This document shows positions 42,780-51,746 of a stretch of DNA of 63,412 nt, piece after piece; the first letter of the stretch is position 1; the number at the start of each line of letters is the position of its first letter. The notes below the pieces were generated by a model that was given only the letters and a program-made list of their open reading frames with translations, was not told the origin of the DNA and made no database searches. The stretch comes from Cyanobacteria bacterium RU_5_0 (GTDB taxonomy: Bacteria; Cyanobacteriota; Cyanobacteriia; Elainellales; Elainellaceae). The position numbers and the translations under genes are program-made. The stretch covers positions 1 through 63,412 of the forward strand of contig JAAUSF010000011.1 of assembly GCA_012033255.1 (NCBI GenBank), given 5' to 3'.

Positions 42780-42983
42780 TTGAAGACAGCTACCGTGTAC
42801 ACACAAGTGGTTGAATCTAACCCAACTCCTGCCGAACCGCCCCCTAACCCCCAATTCTGGGGAACCGAACCCGGAACCGAACCGACCAAAGTCCCTCAGA
42901 ATTGGGGGGGATTTAGGGGGCTAGACAATGTTCAATCTCAACCCGATCGACTGGTATGTACACGGTAGCCAAGTCGAAGACAG
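42775..42983. mobile_element. ~180-bp inverted-repeat insertion flanked by 15-bp direct repeats
   Basis: GCTACCGTGTACA (42789-42801) and TGTACACGGTAGC (42957-42969) are perfect inverted repeats. Immediately outside, CCAAGTTGAAGACAG (42775-42789) and CCAAGTCGAAGACAG (42969-42983) are near-identical direct repeats. The interior is made of CCCCCAATTCTGGGG-type palindromes. The layout suggests a transposed non-autonomous element with a target duplication, though 15 bases is long and the family is unknown to me. Confidence 0.55.
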
Positions 42984-43025
42984 AGAGGCAAATCTGGTAA
43001 CGAATGACACCGTTAAAGCGTTTTT

Positions 43026-43997
43026 TCATGCTTCATCCTTCAAACTATCCCGCACTTTCCCCACAAGGCTCTGAACCACTTGCCGATTTCCCTTTGAACT
43101 GAGGTGAATATGATCGCGGTAGAGGGTTGACGGGTTGGCGATCGGGTTGAATATGGGCAGAAAATCAATGAAGGGGATTTGTCGGTCTTGCGTAAACTGG
43201 CTAAGGCGATGTCTGGCTTTTGTTTCGTAGTCGCGGGAACCAGGTTCGCCAATTTCTCGCAGAAGTGGCGTCAGGGCTAACAGGAATTGAGCATTGGTTT
43301 GGGTGGCGATCGTTTGAATTTGCCCAATTGCCTCCAGGTTCAGCCCAACCCGATCGCCGCCTTCTTTTTGCACGGCTTCCAATTCTGGAATGGGTTTAGG
43401 TTTGGTCACGTAGCGAGTGATCACCTCTGTAATGGCAAAGGGTGGCTTGCGATCGGGGTAATTGCGATCGCGCCCAACGACAACTGAACTGGGAGCCGTG
43501 CCGAACAAATCGTCGGTATTGATAATCTGGAGAATGATTTGGGCGTCAAAGGTGCCGAACTTTTGCAAGTATGCCAATTCGTTACGGGGTGCCCAAGAGT
43601 TAGCGGAGGCATTTAAGACTTCGATGTGCTGATAGCGGGTTGCTGCGATTTCGGACTGGAGTTGGCACTGTAGGAGCGCAGAAAGGATATTGTGTTGATC
43701 TGTCCACCAGCCTCCATTGGCGATCGAGTCTCCTAGCATCAGAATTCGCAGGGTAGCTTCTGGGCGAGTTGGGGTTATCTCCAGACTCCGCATGGAATAT
43801 CGATTGATAATAATTTGATTGCCGAATCGCCGTGTTTGTTGGCTAGGAGCAAGCAAGTAGCCGATTTGAGTATCCGCGATGTAGAGGAGGGGATTGCCAA
43901 AGCCGAAAAATTGTCGCAGACTAACCTCGGCGATGATGAGAATGATGATAATTCCAGTTAAAATCAGCAGAGTGATGTTCACTCTTTTCCTCCTCAT
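43026..43997 (-). CDS. SGNH/GDSL-hydrolase-like membrane-anchored protein
   Basis: One N-terminal membrane helix ([20 protein letters not shown]) is followed by an extracytoplasmic SGNH hydrolase domain. The catalytic Ser lies in [13 protein letters not shown], the Asn in [13 protein letters not shown], and the Asp/His pair in [13 protein letters not shown] near the end. Such proteins deacylate or acetyl-modify polysaccharides or lipids. The start overlaps the stop of the MFS transporter gene by four bases (ATGA), so the two form an operon. The exact substrate is unknown. Confidence 0.85.
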   Translation of the reverse strand: MRRKRVNITLLILTGIIIILIIAEVSLRQFFGFGNPLLYIADTQIGYLLAPSQQTRRFGNQIIINRYSMRSLEITPTRPEATLRILMLGDSIANGGWWTDQHNILSALLQCQLQSEIAATRYQHIEVLNASANSWAPRNELAYLQKFGTFDAQIILQIINTDDLFGTAPSSVVVGRDRNYPDRKPPFAITEVITRYVTKPKPIPELEAVQKEGGDRVGLNLEAIGQIQTIATQTNAQFLLALTPLLREIGEPGSRDYETKARHRLSQFTQDRQIPFIDFLPIFNPIANPSTLYRDHIHLSSKGNRQVVQSLVGKVRDSLKDEA

Positions 43998-45601
43998 GAG
44001 TGGGTGGCAATGATATGCGGTTGCTGTGATCTTGGCTGAGGATTGATCATCATCGCAGCGACGATCGCACTGGCGATAGCCAATCCAACGGCAATTAGCA
44101 TAATTAGGCGAAAACTACTGACAAACGATTGATCGATCGCCTGTTCCAAAGCGGCTGTTATTGCCGGACTTAACCCCATAGGGACCTCTGCGCCAGCCAG
44201 TTTAATTCGCTCTGGAGCCAGCATTTCTTGGATGGCGGGTGGAATTTGTAATTCCGTTAATTGGGCATCAAGTGCCAGGTTAAACGCATATGCCACGATT
44301 AGGCTAAAGAGGGCGATCGCTAATAATCCGGCGGTTCGGGCAACAGCATTGTTGATCCCAGAAGCAATTCCGGCTTGCTGGACATTCACGGCTCCCATGA
44401 CGGTTGTGGTTAATGGGGCAACGCTGATTGCCAATCCAAGTCCCAGGACAACAATGGCTGGAAAGAAAGTAGTCCAATAACTTCCGCCAATCCCAGGTAA
44501 GGCGAACAAGGCGAATCCCCCTGCGGCAATGATGGGACCGATGATCAGGGGGCGCTTTGCCCCATAGCGGCTGACTAATCGACCTGACCAGCGCGATAGG
44601 AAAAACATCAGCAGAATGAAGGGCAAAAATGCGGCTCCAGCCGCCGTTGCAGAATAGCCTTGTACTTGCAACAAGTTGAACGGGAAGAAGAATAAAACGC
44701 CACCCAAAGCGGCGTATAACAGCAGTGTGAGCAAATTAGCACCACTGAAGGTTTGCGATCGAAACAAGCTAAGCGGCATCATAGGCGATCGTGTGGTTGC
44801 CTCAACTCGTAGAAACAGAAGCAGTGAGACTATTCCAACGCCCAGCGCCGTCAGTACCAGTGAATGCGTTAATCCCAGATGAGACGATTCAATTAACCCG
44901 TAGACGATCGTGCCTAGCCCAAGTGTTGCCAACATCGCTCCCCACCAGTCTAGTTTGCCTGTTGCAGCATCATCTCGACTTTCAGGAACGCGCCAAAACA
45001 CAATTCCTAAGACTAAACCTGCTAAGGGAAGATTTATGAAGAAAATCCAGCGCCAGGAGGCGTTTTCGACTAACCAGCCGCCTAACACAGGTCCCAATGC
45101 TGATGTGATCGCCGTAAAGCCTGACCAAGTGCCGATCGCCTGCCCTCGCTGCGCTTCCGTAAATGAGGCACTAATAATCGCCAAACTTTCTGGAACCAGT
45201 AAGGCTCCGCCAATCCCTTGAACTGCTCGTGCCAAGATCAGCTGATCCACCGTTGGCGCAAGACCGCACCAAACGGAAGCCACCGCGAAGAGCGCGATCC
45301 CGATCACAAAAATGTGCCGTCGTCCGAAGCGATCGCCCAACGATCCTCCGACTAAGATCAAGGCGGCTAGAAATAGCGCATATGATTCAACAATCCACTG
45401 GACATCGGCTGCTGTCGCGTTTAACTTGGCTTGCATCACTGGTAATGCTACATTCACGACGTTGCCATCAATCATCGCCATGCTAGACCCCAGAATCGTC
45501 GCGGCTAAAACCCACGGTCTCACATCCCTCGTGCAGGGTTCGCGGCAGGGGGCAGAACGGATAATGCCTTCATCACAGGGCGATCGAACAATATTCGCCA
45601 T
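43994..45601 (-). CDS. MFS drug-proton antiporter, DHA2 (EmrB/QacA) family
   Basis: The 535 residues contain about 14 hydrophobic spans. The motif A-like [14 protein letters not shown], motif D1 [15 protein letters not shown], and motif [19 protein letters not shown] are the DHA2 signatures. It probably exports a hydrophobic or cationic compound in exchange for protons. AAGGAAAC precedes the start. It is the first gene of an operon with the SGNH hydrolase. No repressor gene lies adjacent, so regulation is not evident. Confidence 0.9.
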   Translation of the reverse strand: MANIVRSPCDEGIIRSAPCREPCTRDVRPWVLAATILGSSMAMIDGNVVNVALPVMQAKLNATAADVQWIVESYALFLAALILVGGSLGDRFGRRHIFVIGIALFAVASVWCGLAPTVDQLILARAVQGIGGALLVPESLAIISASFTEAQRGQAIGTWSGFTAITSALGPVLGGWLVENASWRWIFFINLPLAGLVLGIVFWRVPESRDDAATGKLDWWGAMLATLGLGTIVYGLIESSHLGLTHSLVLTALGVGIVSLLLFLRVEATTRSPMMPLSLFRSQTFSGANLLTLLLYAALGGVLFFFPFNLLQVQGYSATAAGAAFLPFILLMFFLSRWSGRLVSRYGAKRPLIIGPIIAAGGFALFALPGIGGSYWTTFFPAIVVLGLGLAISVAPLTTTVMGAVNVQQAGIASGINNAVARTAGLLAIALFSLIVAYAFNLALDAQLTELQIPPAIQEMLAPERIKLAGAEVPMGLSPAITAALEQAIDQSFVSSFRLIMLIAVGLAIASAIVAAMMINPQPRSQQPHIIATHS

Positions 45602-45672
45602 TGGTTGTTTCCTTATGCCGACGTGTTTTTAGCGTGAGTTCGACGGATCTCTCCCTCTCAACCTTCCTCTCC

Positions 45673-45777
45673 TATAGCAGTAGCCAGCGTGTTTAAGACA
45701 TTGCCCAAGACTGAAAGGCAAACGGTCAATCAATCCTGACTCAGCACTCAGTCCTCAGAACTCAGCACTTAGCTATA
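45673..45777. repeat. Dispersed ~100-bp repeat, family B (copy 1)
   Basis: The segment runs from CTATAGCAGTAGCCAGCG to CTCAGCACTTAGCTATA. It is nearly identical to 62595-62690 apart from a 12-base insertion after the first 25 bases. It lies upstream of the MFS transporter gene. The ends CTATAG/CTATAC hint at a palindromic border. Confidence 0.75.
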
Positions 45778-45867
45778 CAAGGCAAGGGAGGAGCAAAACC
45801 CAAAATCTAAAAAGGGGGTAGACCACTAAAAGACTACCCCGAACGTTCAATGTTTCGTGAGTAATTT

Positions 45868-46359
45868 TTACCAGAGGGCACGAACCGGAGCCGGATCGGG
45901 GGAAGTTTGTGGTGCGGGTTGCGGAGAGGTTTGCTGAGTTGTTGTTTGCTCAGTAGTGACGGATTCTTGAGTAACAGATTCTTCAGATGTTTCTCTAGTT
46001 GTTGTCTCTTCAGTGATGGTTTCGCCAGTGGTCGCTTCCTCAGCGGCAAAATCTTGGGTAATGCAGTTGTTGTAGAGCCGATCGCCGTTGACTTCAATGA
46101 ACGCTTCGTTGCCCTGAGAGTAAAGGGTGATCTGTCCATCGGAATAGCGAGTTCCGGACGCTGCCGGAATTTGAGCCAGCGTAACCGATCGATTATCGAG
46201 TTCTAAGGTGGCAGCATTAGAAGAATACTCAGCTTCAAATGTTCTGCCATCATCACATTGATAGCTGTAGAGTGTAGGTTGCTGCTGAGCTTCTGCGGGG
46301 AGAGTGACGATCGCTACTGCGACAGGCAATAGAAATGCACCAATTCTCATTCCTTTCAT
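45868..46359 (-). CDS. Exported MliC-like (lysozyme-inhibitor-fold) protein with Thr/Glu-rich tail
   Basis: A cleavable signal peptide begins MKGMRIGAFLLPVAVAIVTLP and ends in AEA. The next ~85 residues resemble the MliC fold (YSYQCDDGRTFEAEYS, ATLELDNRSVTLAQI, YSDGQITLYSQGNEAFIEVNG). The C-terminal ~65 residues are a Thr/Glu/Gln repeat (TTEQTTTQQTSPQPAPQT). MliC proteins inhibit C-type lysozymes or act as surface proteins in bacteria; the cyanobacterial role is unknown. AGAGGAG eight bases upstream sets the start at 46359 rather than nine codons earlier. Confidence 0.75.
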   Translation of the reverse strand: MKGMRIGAFLLPVAVAIVTLPAEAQQQPTLYSYQCDDGRTFEAEYSSNAATLELDNRSVTLAQIPAASGTRYSDGQITLYSQGNEAFIEVNGDRLYNNCITQDFAAEEATTGETITEETTTRETSEESVTQESVTTEQTTTQQTSPQPAPQTSPDPAPVRALW

Positions 46360-46386
46360 GTTCAAACTCCTCTGATTCAAGTGCAA

Positions 46387-46948
46387 ATTAGATAACCAGG
46401 TTTGAACTCCCCTTAGCCGAGTCTTACAGCAATTTTCAAATCAATAAACCCCAAATCGTAGGGTGGGCATTGCCCACAACGCTTGATCACTGGAGCGTTT
46501 ATGATCGGATGGGCACTGCCCATCCTACTGGAAATCGCTGTAATGAGTGAGTAGAATAACGGCTAAATCTTTTTTCAAACACTGCCCTAGGATAGATGAA
46601 ACCAGCCTATTTCTACTTTGTTATCGAAGTCTTGACAGCTTACTCTTACCACATCACTAGTAAAAGCACTAAAGTGCTTACTACAAACTTAACCAAGAAG
46701 GATTGAAACTTACTGAGAAGTATTGCCTCATAATGCGGCACACTCAAGCTACTTAAATGACTGATTTCTTGGTCCAGCAACAAAAGAAATTATTAAAGTG
46801 TGCTGCCTGACTCAGGAACTTGCAATAGCCTAGCTAGAATTGTGTTCGGAAGACTTGCATCGTTGTTCGCCTGTCTTCGTTTGTAACGTTCGTAACGTGC
46901 AAGGCATCAGGCTTGACTTACGCCAAGCTTATAGTGAGAGGACGCATC
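46387..46948. other. Intergenic region with palindromic repeats
   Basis: Two members of the GGGTGGGCATTGCCCAC palindrome family lie at about 46460-46480 and 46505-46528. The remaining 400 bases are AT-rich with scattered short repeats (for example AACTTACTGAGAAG). Nothing else is visible before the small membrane peptide. Confidence 0.45.
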
Positions 46949-47089
46949 ATGACAGATTTGGATAGAGGAATCATGAAGTTTAAGGGGGCAGATAGCATAA
47001 CTGCTGTTGTCCTTTCAGGGGTATTGATTTTAGGAGCGATCGCGTTCCTAATTATTTGGGCACTGCAATCGGCATATGCGCTGAGTTAG
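46949..47089 (+). CDS. 46-residue single-span membrane protein
   Basis: ATG at 46949, with GAGAGGA eight bases upstream, opens a 46-codon frame ending TAG at 47089. The N-terminal third is polar (MTDLDRGIMKFKGADS). The rest is one membrane helix (ITAVVLSGVLILGAIAFLII) ending AYALS. This is the size and shape of small subunits of photosynthetic or NDH-1 complexes (PetN-, PsaM- or NdhP-like), but the sequence does not match any I know. A terminator lies 240 bases downstream. Confidence 0.6.
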   Translation: MTDLDRGIMKFKGADSITAVVLSGVLILGAIAFLIIWALQSAYALS

Positions 47090-47310
47090 GAGATGAGGGG
47101 ATGAGGGGATGAGGAGATGAGGAGATGCTAAAACCAACCATCAACCCATCTACTCATCAACCCATCAACCCATCAACCCCATTCAAAGCCAATCCCTCAA
47201 AACAACATCGACACACAACTAGTGCTTTGTCAAGCAAGATTTGATGGGTCATGGGGGGTGGGGGCAACGCCCCCACGCAGGGGTGAAACCCCTGCACCCC
47301 GCGAAACGAA
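47090..47310. repeat. Heptamer/octamer array plus GC-rich hairpin repeat
   Basis: GATGAGGG and GATGAGGA octamers (47092-47128) are followed by CAACCCAT repeats (47138-47176). A set of hairpins comes after (GGGGGCAACGCCCCC; CAGGGGTGAAACCCCTG) near 47259-47298. These resemble the hairpins at 32060 and 33490. Confidence 0.65.
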
Positions 47311-47326
47311 AATGACAGACGACATA

Positions 47327-47355
47327 AGGCAGAACTTCGGTGTCTGCCTTTTTGC
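47327..47355 (+). terminator. Intrinsic terminator
   Basis: AAGGCAGA (47327-47334) pairs with TCTGCCTT (47344-47351), followed by a T run. It ends plus-strand transcripts from the small membrane peptide region. Confidence 0.6.
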
Positions 47356-48009
47356 ATTGCAAGAATCTTGTCAAGGAATACTACACTCATGCTACAATCC
47401 GTAGTTACAAGTCTTCTAGGATTTTGAGTCATGTTATTCCTGCTGTCTGGTGCTGATGCAGCGCCGATCGCCCTAGTTCGGTCTCCAATCCGTTCGTTTG
47501 GCTGACCTTATTGGATACTCCATCCTCGCTGCCTGATCGATCGCGCTGATTTAACGTATTTCTGGAATGCCGATAGAATCCGGCTGTATCAATTCTTAAC
47601 ACACTTTCCTGACCCCTTTTCCAACCCTTTTCCTAACACCATTGTCACTCGGTTGCTGAGGCAATGCCCCAACTTTAGCGTTCTTGTAGCGGCTTCAGTC
47701 ACCGTTTCACTCGGCTCAGGCATTTGTCTGGGCGGTTTGTTGCGGTTGCGATCGCCTCCAGTTTCTTCACCAAGAGTTACAAGCATTCCACTCACTACTC
47801 AACCTATTGCTATCTACGAATCACTCAATTTTTCTGCCCTCAATTTTTTTTGAACTCTTCGTTGAAACCGATCGTTGACCCCAATCTAACTAGATATTTT
47901 AGTTCTATTGTACTATATTCTCAAGGTTGGTTGTCATCAGCGAGATTTTGTTTTGCCTGAATAGTAATCTGTTCAATCCGAGTGCAACACTCGGTAAGGA
48001 GAAACACGC
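47356..48009. other. 650-bp region without a confident gene
   Basis: A plus-strand open frame at 47653-47853 encodes 66 residues (MLRQCPNFSVLVAASVTVSL...) that resemble a signal peptide or short membrane protein. It starts with TTG and has no clear ribosome-binding site, so I do not call it. The ABC transporter promoter probably lies in the last 200 bases. Confidence 0.35.
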
Positions 48010-49827
48010 ATGGCAAATTTTTTCGATATTGTGCGCTACTTCCGATCGTATTGGGGCATCGCTATCTTCAGCATTGTCGCAAGCAGCCTATTTGAGGTCA
48101 TTGATTTGGCGGTGCCCTATGCGATCGGGCAAATCTTGAACGTGCTTTCCAGTCAGGCGCTTGATGCTCCTTTACAAAGGCTCACCCATCAGGTGTCTAG
48201 TCTCACTGGACAGCCTGCGGGTCGATTCCTATCCGTCGCGGTTCTGCTTGGCATTATTTTCTTGGTTACAGTCGTTCGGGCACCGATTCAGCCGTGGCTT
48301 AGCCATTGGTGGCACTGGGACGTTGCATTGCGAACCCGTCGAGACCATACAGGGAGGGCGATCGCCAAAATCCTCACGCTGCCGCTAGAATTCTATGACG
48401 AAAACAACGCCGGACGGATTGCCGCACGAGTCGCCAAAGGTTTGTCTAACCACACCTGGACTTATCCGGAGATCGCTGGACAGATGATTCCCAAAATCCT
48501 CCGTGTTGTCGGCATCTTCGTGTTAATTCTATTAATCGAGTGGCGAATTGCGCTCCTCTTCCTGCTGTCGTTTATCTTCATCCTCAGTTTCACATTGAAG
48601 ACGCTGAAAACCCTGACGGACAAGGAAGAATTGTTGGAGAAGCATGAAGAAAACACGGAAAGCCGTACCTCAGAAATCATCACCAACATCAAAACGGTCA
48701 AAGCCTTTGGCACGGAAGCCAATGAATTACAACGCCAGAAGCAACGGCTTGAGCGTGAGTTCAATGTCGTAATCTATCGCATTCACAAAGGCTACACGCT
48801 GTTGGCGACTTGGCAACGACTGGTGATTCAAGCCTCGGTGTTTGCGGTGTTGGCGTTAACCTTGTGGGCAACTTTGCAAGGACAGATTTCCTTGGGGCAC
48901 TTTATCACGACGCTGACGATTTCCAGTATGGCGTATTCTGAACTGGAGCCGATTAGCAGCCTAGCAGAAGTGTTTACTCGCCGTTATGCCTCCATGCAAC
49001 GGTTCCATGAATTCATGAGACTGGCAGATGGAACAGATGCCGCCAATCTGAACGATCAGCCAGAAGCTGTTCGTCACTATCAATTCACTGGAAAGGTGCA
49101 TTTTGAACAGTTGGCGTTCGGCTATGACGAAGATCGTCCGGTGATCCAAAAGGTCGATCTGTTGATCGAACCGCGTCAAACGATCGCATTGGTCGGACGT
49201 TCCGGTTCTGGAAAGTCTACGCTCGTCAAACTGCTGTTCCGCTACTTTGATCCGCAGAGCGGTCGGATTCTGATTGACGGTCAAGATATTCGCACTCTTG
49301 ATATCACGGGCTACCGGAAACGATTGGCGATCGTCCATCAAGAAGTGGATGTCTTCAATGGCACCCTCCTCGACAACCTCACCTACGGCAACCCCAAGGT
49401 CACATTTGAGGAAGTCCAGGAAGCCTGTCAGATCGCCAGAGTAGACGAATTTATTCATCTGTTACCAAAGAAGTATCACACGATCGTTGGTGAGCGAGGC
49501 GTTCGTCTCTCCGGAGGTCAGCGTCAGCGCTTGGGGATTGCCAGGGCATTACTGATGCACCCGGATGTGTTGGTGTTTGATGAAGCGACTTCGAGCTTGG
49601 ATTATGAATCGGAGCGATCGATCCAACTCGCTATGCGAAGCATCCTGGGCACCCGCACGACGATTATCATTGCTCACCGACTCAGCACCGTCCGAGAAGC
49701 CGACAAAATTGTTGTTCTTGATCAAGGTCAAATTATCGAAGTTGGCACTCACGACGAACTGCTGAACTACGGCGGCATCTATCACCGCTTACACATGCTC
49801 CAAGAAACCGGCGAATTGGTAGCCTAA
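48010..49827 (+). CDS. Type I ABC exporter (fused permease-ATPase)
   Basis: The N-terminal ~330 residues form the six-helix exporter membrane domain (LFEVIDLAVPYAIGQIL; WRIALLFLLSFIFILSF). The C-terminal ATPase has Walker A GRSGSGKSTL, Q-loop VHQEVDVFNG, signature LSGGQRQRLGIARALL, Walker B VLVFDEATSSLD and His-switch IIIAHRLSTV. It probably exports a lipid, peptide or drug-like compound as a homodimer or heterodimer. AAGGAGA precedes the ATG. It stands alone; a terminator lies 19 bases after the stop. Confidence 0.93.
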   Translation: MANFFDIVRYFRSYWGIAIFSIVASSLFEVIDLAVPYAIGQILNVLSSQALDAPLQRLTHQVSSLTGQPAGRFLSVAVLLGIIFLVTVVRAPIQPWLSHWWHWDVALRTRRDHTGRAIAKILTLPLEFYDENNAGRIAARVAKGLSNHTWTYPEIAGQMIPKILRVVGIFVLILLIEWRIALLFLLSFIFILSFTLKTLKTLTDKEELLEKHEENTESRTSEIITNIKTVKAFGTEANELQRQKQRLEREFNVVIYRIHKGYTLLATWQRLVIQASVFAVLALTLWATLQGQISLGHFITTLTISSMAYSELEPISSLAEVFTRRYASMQRFHEFMRLADGTDAANLNDQPEAVRHYQFTGKVHFEQLAFGYDEDRPVIQKVDLLIEPRQTIALVGRSGSGKSTLVKLLFRYFDPQSGRILIDGQDIRTLDITGYRKRLAIVHQEVDVFNGTLLDNLTYGNPKVTFEEVQEACQIARVDEFIHLLPKKYHTIVGERGVRLSGGQRQRLGIARALLMHPDVLVFDEATSSLDYESERSIQLAMRSILGTRTTIIIAHRLSTVREADKIVVLDQGQIIEVGTHDELLNYGGIYHRLHMLQETGELVA

Positions 49828-49841
49828 TCAACTCAACTCTC

Positions 49842-49875
49842 GGTAGGGTGGGCATCTTGCCTACCCTTTTCTTCT
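49842..49875 (+). terminator. Repeat-derived intrinsic terminator
   Basis: GGGTGGGCA (49846-49854) pairs with TGCCTACCC (49858-49866; one G-U) and runs into TTTTCTTCTC. It is a member of the palindrome repeat family serving as terminator of the ABC exporter gene. Confidence 0.65.
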
Positions 49876-49905
49876 CTCAGCGTTGGGAAAAAGCGCTGGA
49901 GCTTA

Positions 49906-50094
49906 CTACGATCGATCGCGATCGAATTCCTCCTGAGTCTCCTCTTCTTCAGGCTTATTCATTTCTTCTTTGAATCCTTTTAAGGTTTTGCCCAACGCAC
50001 TCCCCAATTCTGGAATTTTTTTAGGACCGAAAATGATCACGGCTGCTAACAGAATAATCAACACTTCAGGCCAGCCTAAACTGAACATGGGCAT
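49906..50094 (-). CDS. tatA: Twin-arginine translocase TatA/TatE-family subunit
   Basis: The 62 residues show the TatA/Hcf106 layout: a short membrane helix ([18 protein letters not shown]), the [23 protein letters not shown] amphipathic helix, and an acidic tail. TatA oligomers form the channel for folded proteins exported with twin-arginine signals across thylakoid and plasma membranes. The short acidic tail suits TatA rather than TatB. It stands alone, convergent with the ABC exporter gene. Confidence 0.93.
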   Translation of the reverse strand: MPMFSLGWPEVLIILLAAVIIFGPKKIPELGSALGKTLKGFKEEMNKPEEEETQEEFDRDRS

Positions 50095-50314
50095 CTCCTG
50101 TATTTTGCTACTTCCCTTACTATAGGGCTAGGAAGCAGAAGTAGGGTGGATGCGGAATTCGATCGCTTAATAAGCTGTTATGCATCTAAATGGCGTGAAA
50201 TGCTCCTGAAGACAACTTTGAAACATTCCGGTTGGTTGTGTGAGTAAGTTGCCCAGCATTTCAGGAAGAGATTGGTCAAAGCTTTGCAAAAAGTCGGCTT
50301 CTACCAAAAGTTTT

Positions 50315-50348
50315 GGGTAAGGTGGGCCTTGCCCACCCTACAATTTTT
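50315..50348. repeat. Palindrome repeat GGTGGGCCTTGCCCACC with T tract
   Basis: AAGGTGGGCCTTGCCCACCCTAC is followed by AATTTTT. This member of the dispersed palindrome family could act as a terminator on the plus strand. It lies within the 300-bp gap between tatA and the pentapeptide gene, which otherwise shows nothing. Confidence 0.55.
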
Positions 50349-50396
50349 ACTAACTGGGGAGTGTCAATAACGTTGTGTCGTTGTGGTGAAATTGTC

Positions 50397-51329
50397 TTAA
50401 AGATCAGAAGTCCACTCATGCCAGGGAAAATCTGGGTCCCAGCGAGTTTCTTTTATAATTGCTTCAGAGAAATCAGTGCTACGGAGCGCGGCACGGGTAA
50501 AATCTACCATTGTCAAGTTAGCGCCTCGAAAGCTAGTACCCCATCGGGCAGCGAGAGCTTTGGCGGCTCTCCAAGTGAGGCTGCGCTGTCGATCGCCTCT
50601 CATCGTGCGCCAGCCAATATAGGCGCTCAGCATCATTACACAAGTGACTACAACAATCGCAGAACCGCTCATGCCGCTCGGAGAAATCGATTCAGCAATA
50701 CCAAGTGAACAACCAAACGCGACTGTAAATGTGAGGGCAATCATGATTGCCATGCTGAACCCAAATGCCAGAATGGCCGCAATCAATAGCGTCCCAGCAG
50801 CGGCTGTTGCAGCCGTGATCAACGAATTAACGGCGATCGCTGTTGCTAAATTGCCCGCCAGTGACATTGCCGAAGAACTCGTAAATGCCACCAGACCCGA
50901 CGCAAAAAACGCAAAAACAAACACTGTAAAACCTGCTGCCATCCCCCGGTTCAGTGAAACGATGGAGAAGGCAGCAACCATGATCGGGGTTAACCATCGA
51001 ACGGCATCCCCTACGCCGAGCGTGTCAAGCTGCAATCCCATCAAAGAGCTAACGGAACCCGCCACGGTTCCAAATACAACAGCTAGCAGCATCAATATCC
51101 CTAACAAAATAGCTGCCTGACGTTTGCGGAGTCCGGCGGTGACATTCGTGAAGGTTGCTCCCTTAAGGATGGCTTGACTAAAATCGGCTCCTCGGATGTC
51201 AGAACCACTGAAATCGGCTCCGGAGAGGTCTTTTCCTTTGAACGATCGACCCCGAAGATTTCGTCTTCTAAAGTTCCTTTCTCCTAATTCATACAGCCAC
51301 AATAATTCATCTTTTTTGATGACTTTCAT
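50397..51329 (-). CDS. Pentapeptide-repeat membrane protein
   Basis: The N-terminal ~65 residues carry pentapeptide repeats of the A(D/N)LXX type (FRRRNLRGRSFKGKDLSGAD, DIRGADFSQAILKGATF). Six or seven hydrophobic helices follow (~75-250; AILLGILMLLAVVFG, AFGFSMAIMIALTF). The C-terminal ~45 residues return to pentapeptides (FRGANLTMVDFTRAALRSTD). Split pentapeptide blocks around a membrane domain occur in cyanobacteria; the function is unknown. The start at 51329 has GAGG upstream; the frame extends earlier but without support. Confidence 0.82.
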   Translation of the reverse strand: MKVIKKDELLWLYELGERNFRRRNLRGRSFKGKDLSGADFSGSDIRGADFSQAILKGATFTNVTAGLRKRQAAILLGILMLLAVVFGTVAGSVSSLMGLQLDTLGVGDAVRWLTPIMVAAFSIVSLNRGMAAGFTVFVFAFFASGLVAFTSSSAMSLAGNLATAIAVNSLITAATAAAGTLLIAAILAFGFSMAIMIALTFTVAFGCSLGIAESISPSGMSGSAIVVVTCVMMLSAYIGWRTMRGDRQRSLTWRAAKALAARWGTSFRGANLTMVDFTRAALRSTDFSEAIIKETRWDPDFPWHEWTSDL

Positions 51330-51399
51330 AACCTCTACCTCGTCACAGTTGCTTGATACGTGGTAGACACCCTGCAACTGCCGATGGGCAAACCGAACT

Positions 51400-51480
51400 C
51401 AAAGTCCCCCCAAGAATTGGGGGATTTAGGGGGCAAATGCAGAACTTTCGATACCTTTCAAACATCCTCTTACAATTCAG
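51400..51480. repeat. Inverted copy of the GAGGATGTTTGAAA repeat
   Basis: The segment reads AAAGTCCCCCCAAGAATTGG, then GGGGGATTTAGGGGG, and ends CTTTCAAACATCCTCTTA, the reverse of the copy at 42689. The remaining bases to 51746 show no gene. Confidence 0.65.
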
Positions 51481-51746
51481 CGAGTTGCGACAGGATCTAC
51501 GTCATCACACGACACCAACGGTAGATCCAGACAAGCCCTGACCATCCAAGCCCATTAACGGAGTGCGTAAGCTGTCAGTGGGAACACAATACCCACTTTC
51601 GTAGAGTCCAAAACTAAGCCAACCAGGAGCTTATTTACTCTTTCTTCACAGATTACTGCATATTTGTGCATTGTTCCATTAAGAAGCAGGTAATTTAAGT
51701 AATCTACCTTACAATGCCGTCAGTTTTCCGAACTTGATTCTAAGAT

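Noticed and set aside
42780..42968. 62-residue ORF with NPQFWGTEPGTEP
   Set aside because: Entirely inside the inverted-repeat element; its residues come from translating CCCCCAATTCTGGGG palindromes.
47653..47853. 66-residue plus-strand ORF with signal-like start
   Set aside because: TTG start, no ribosome-binding site, unusual composition; insufficient support.
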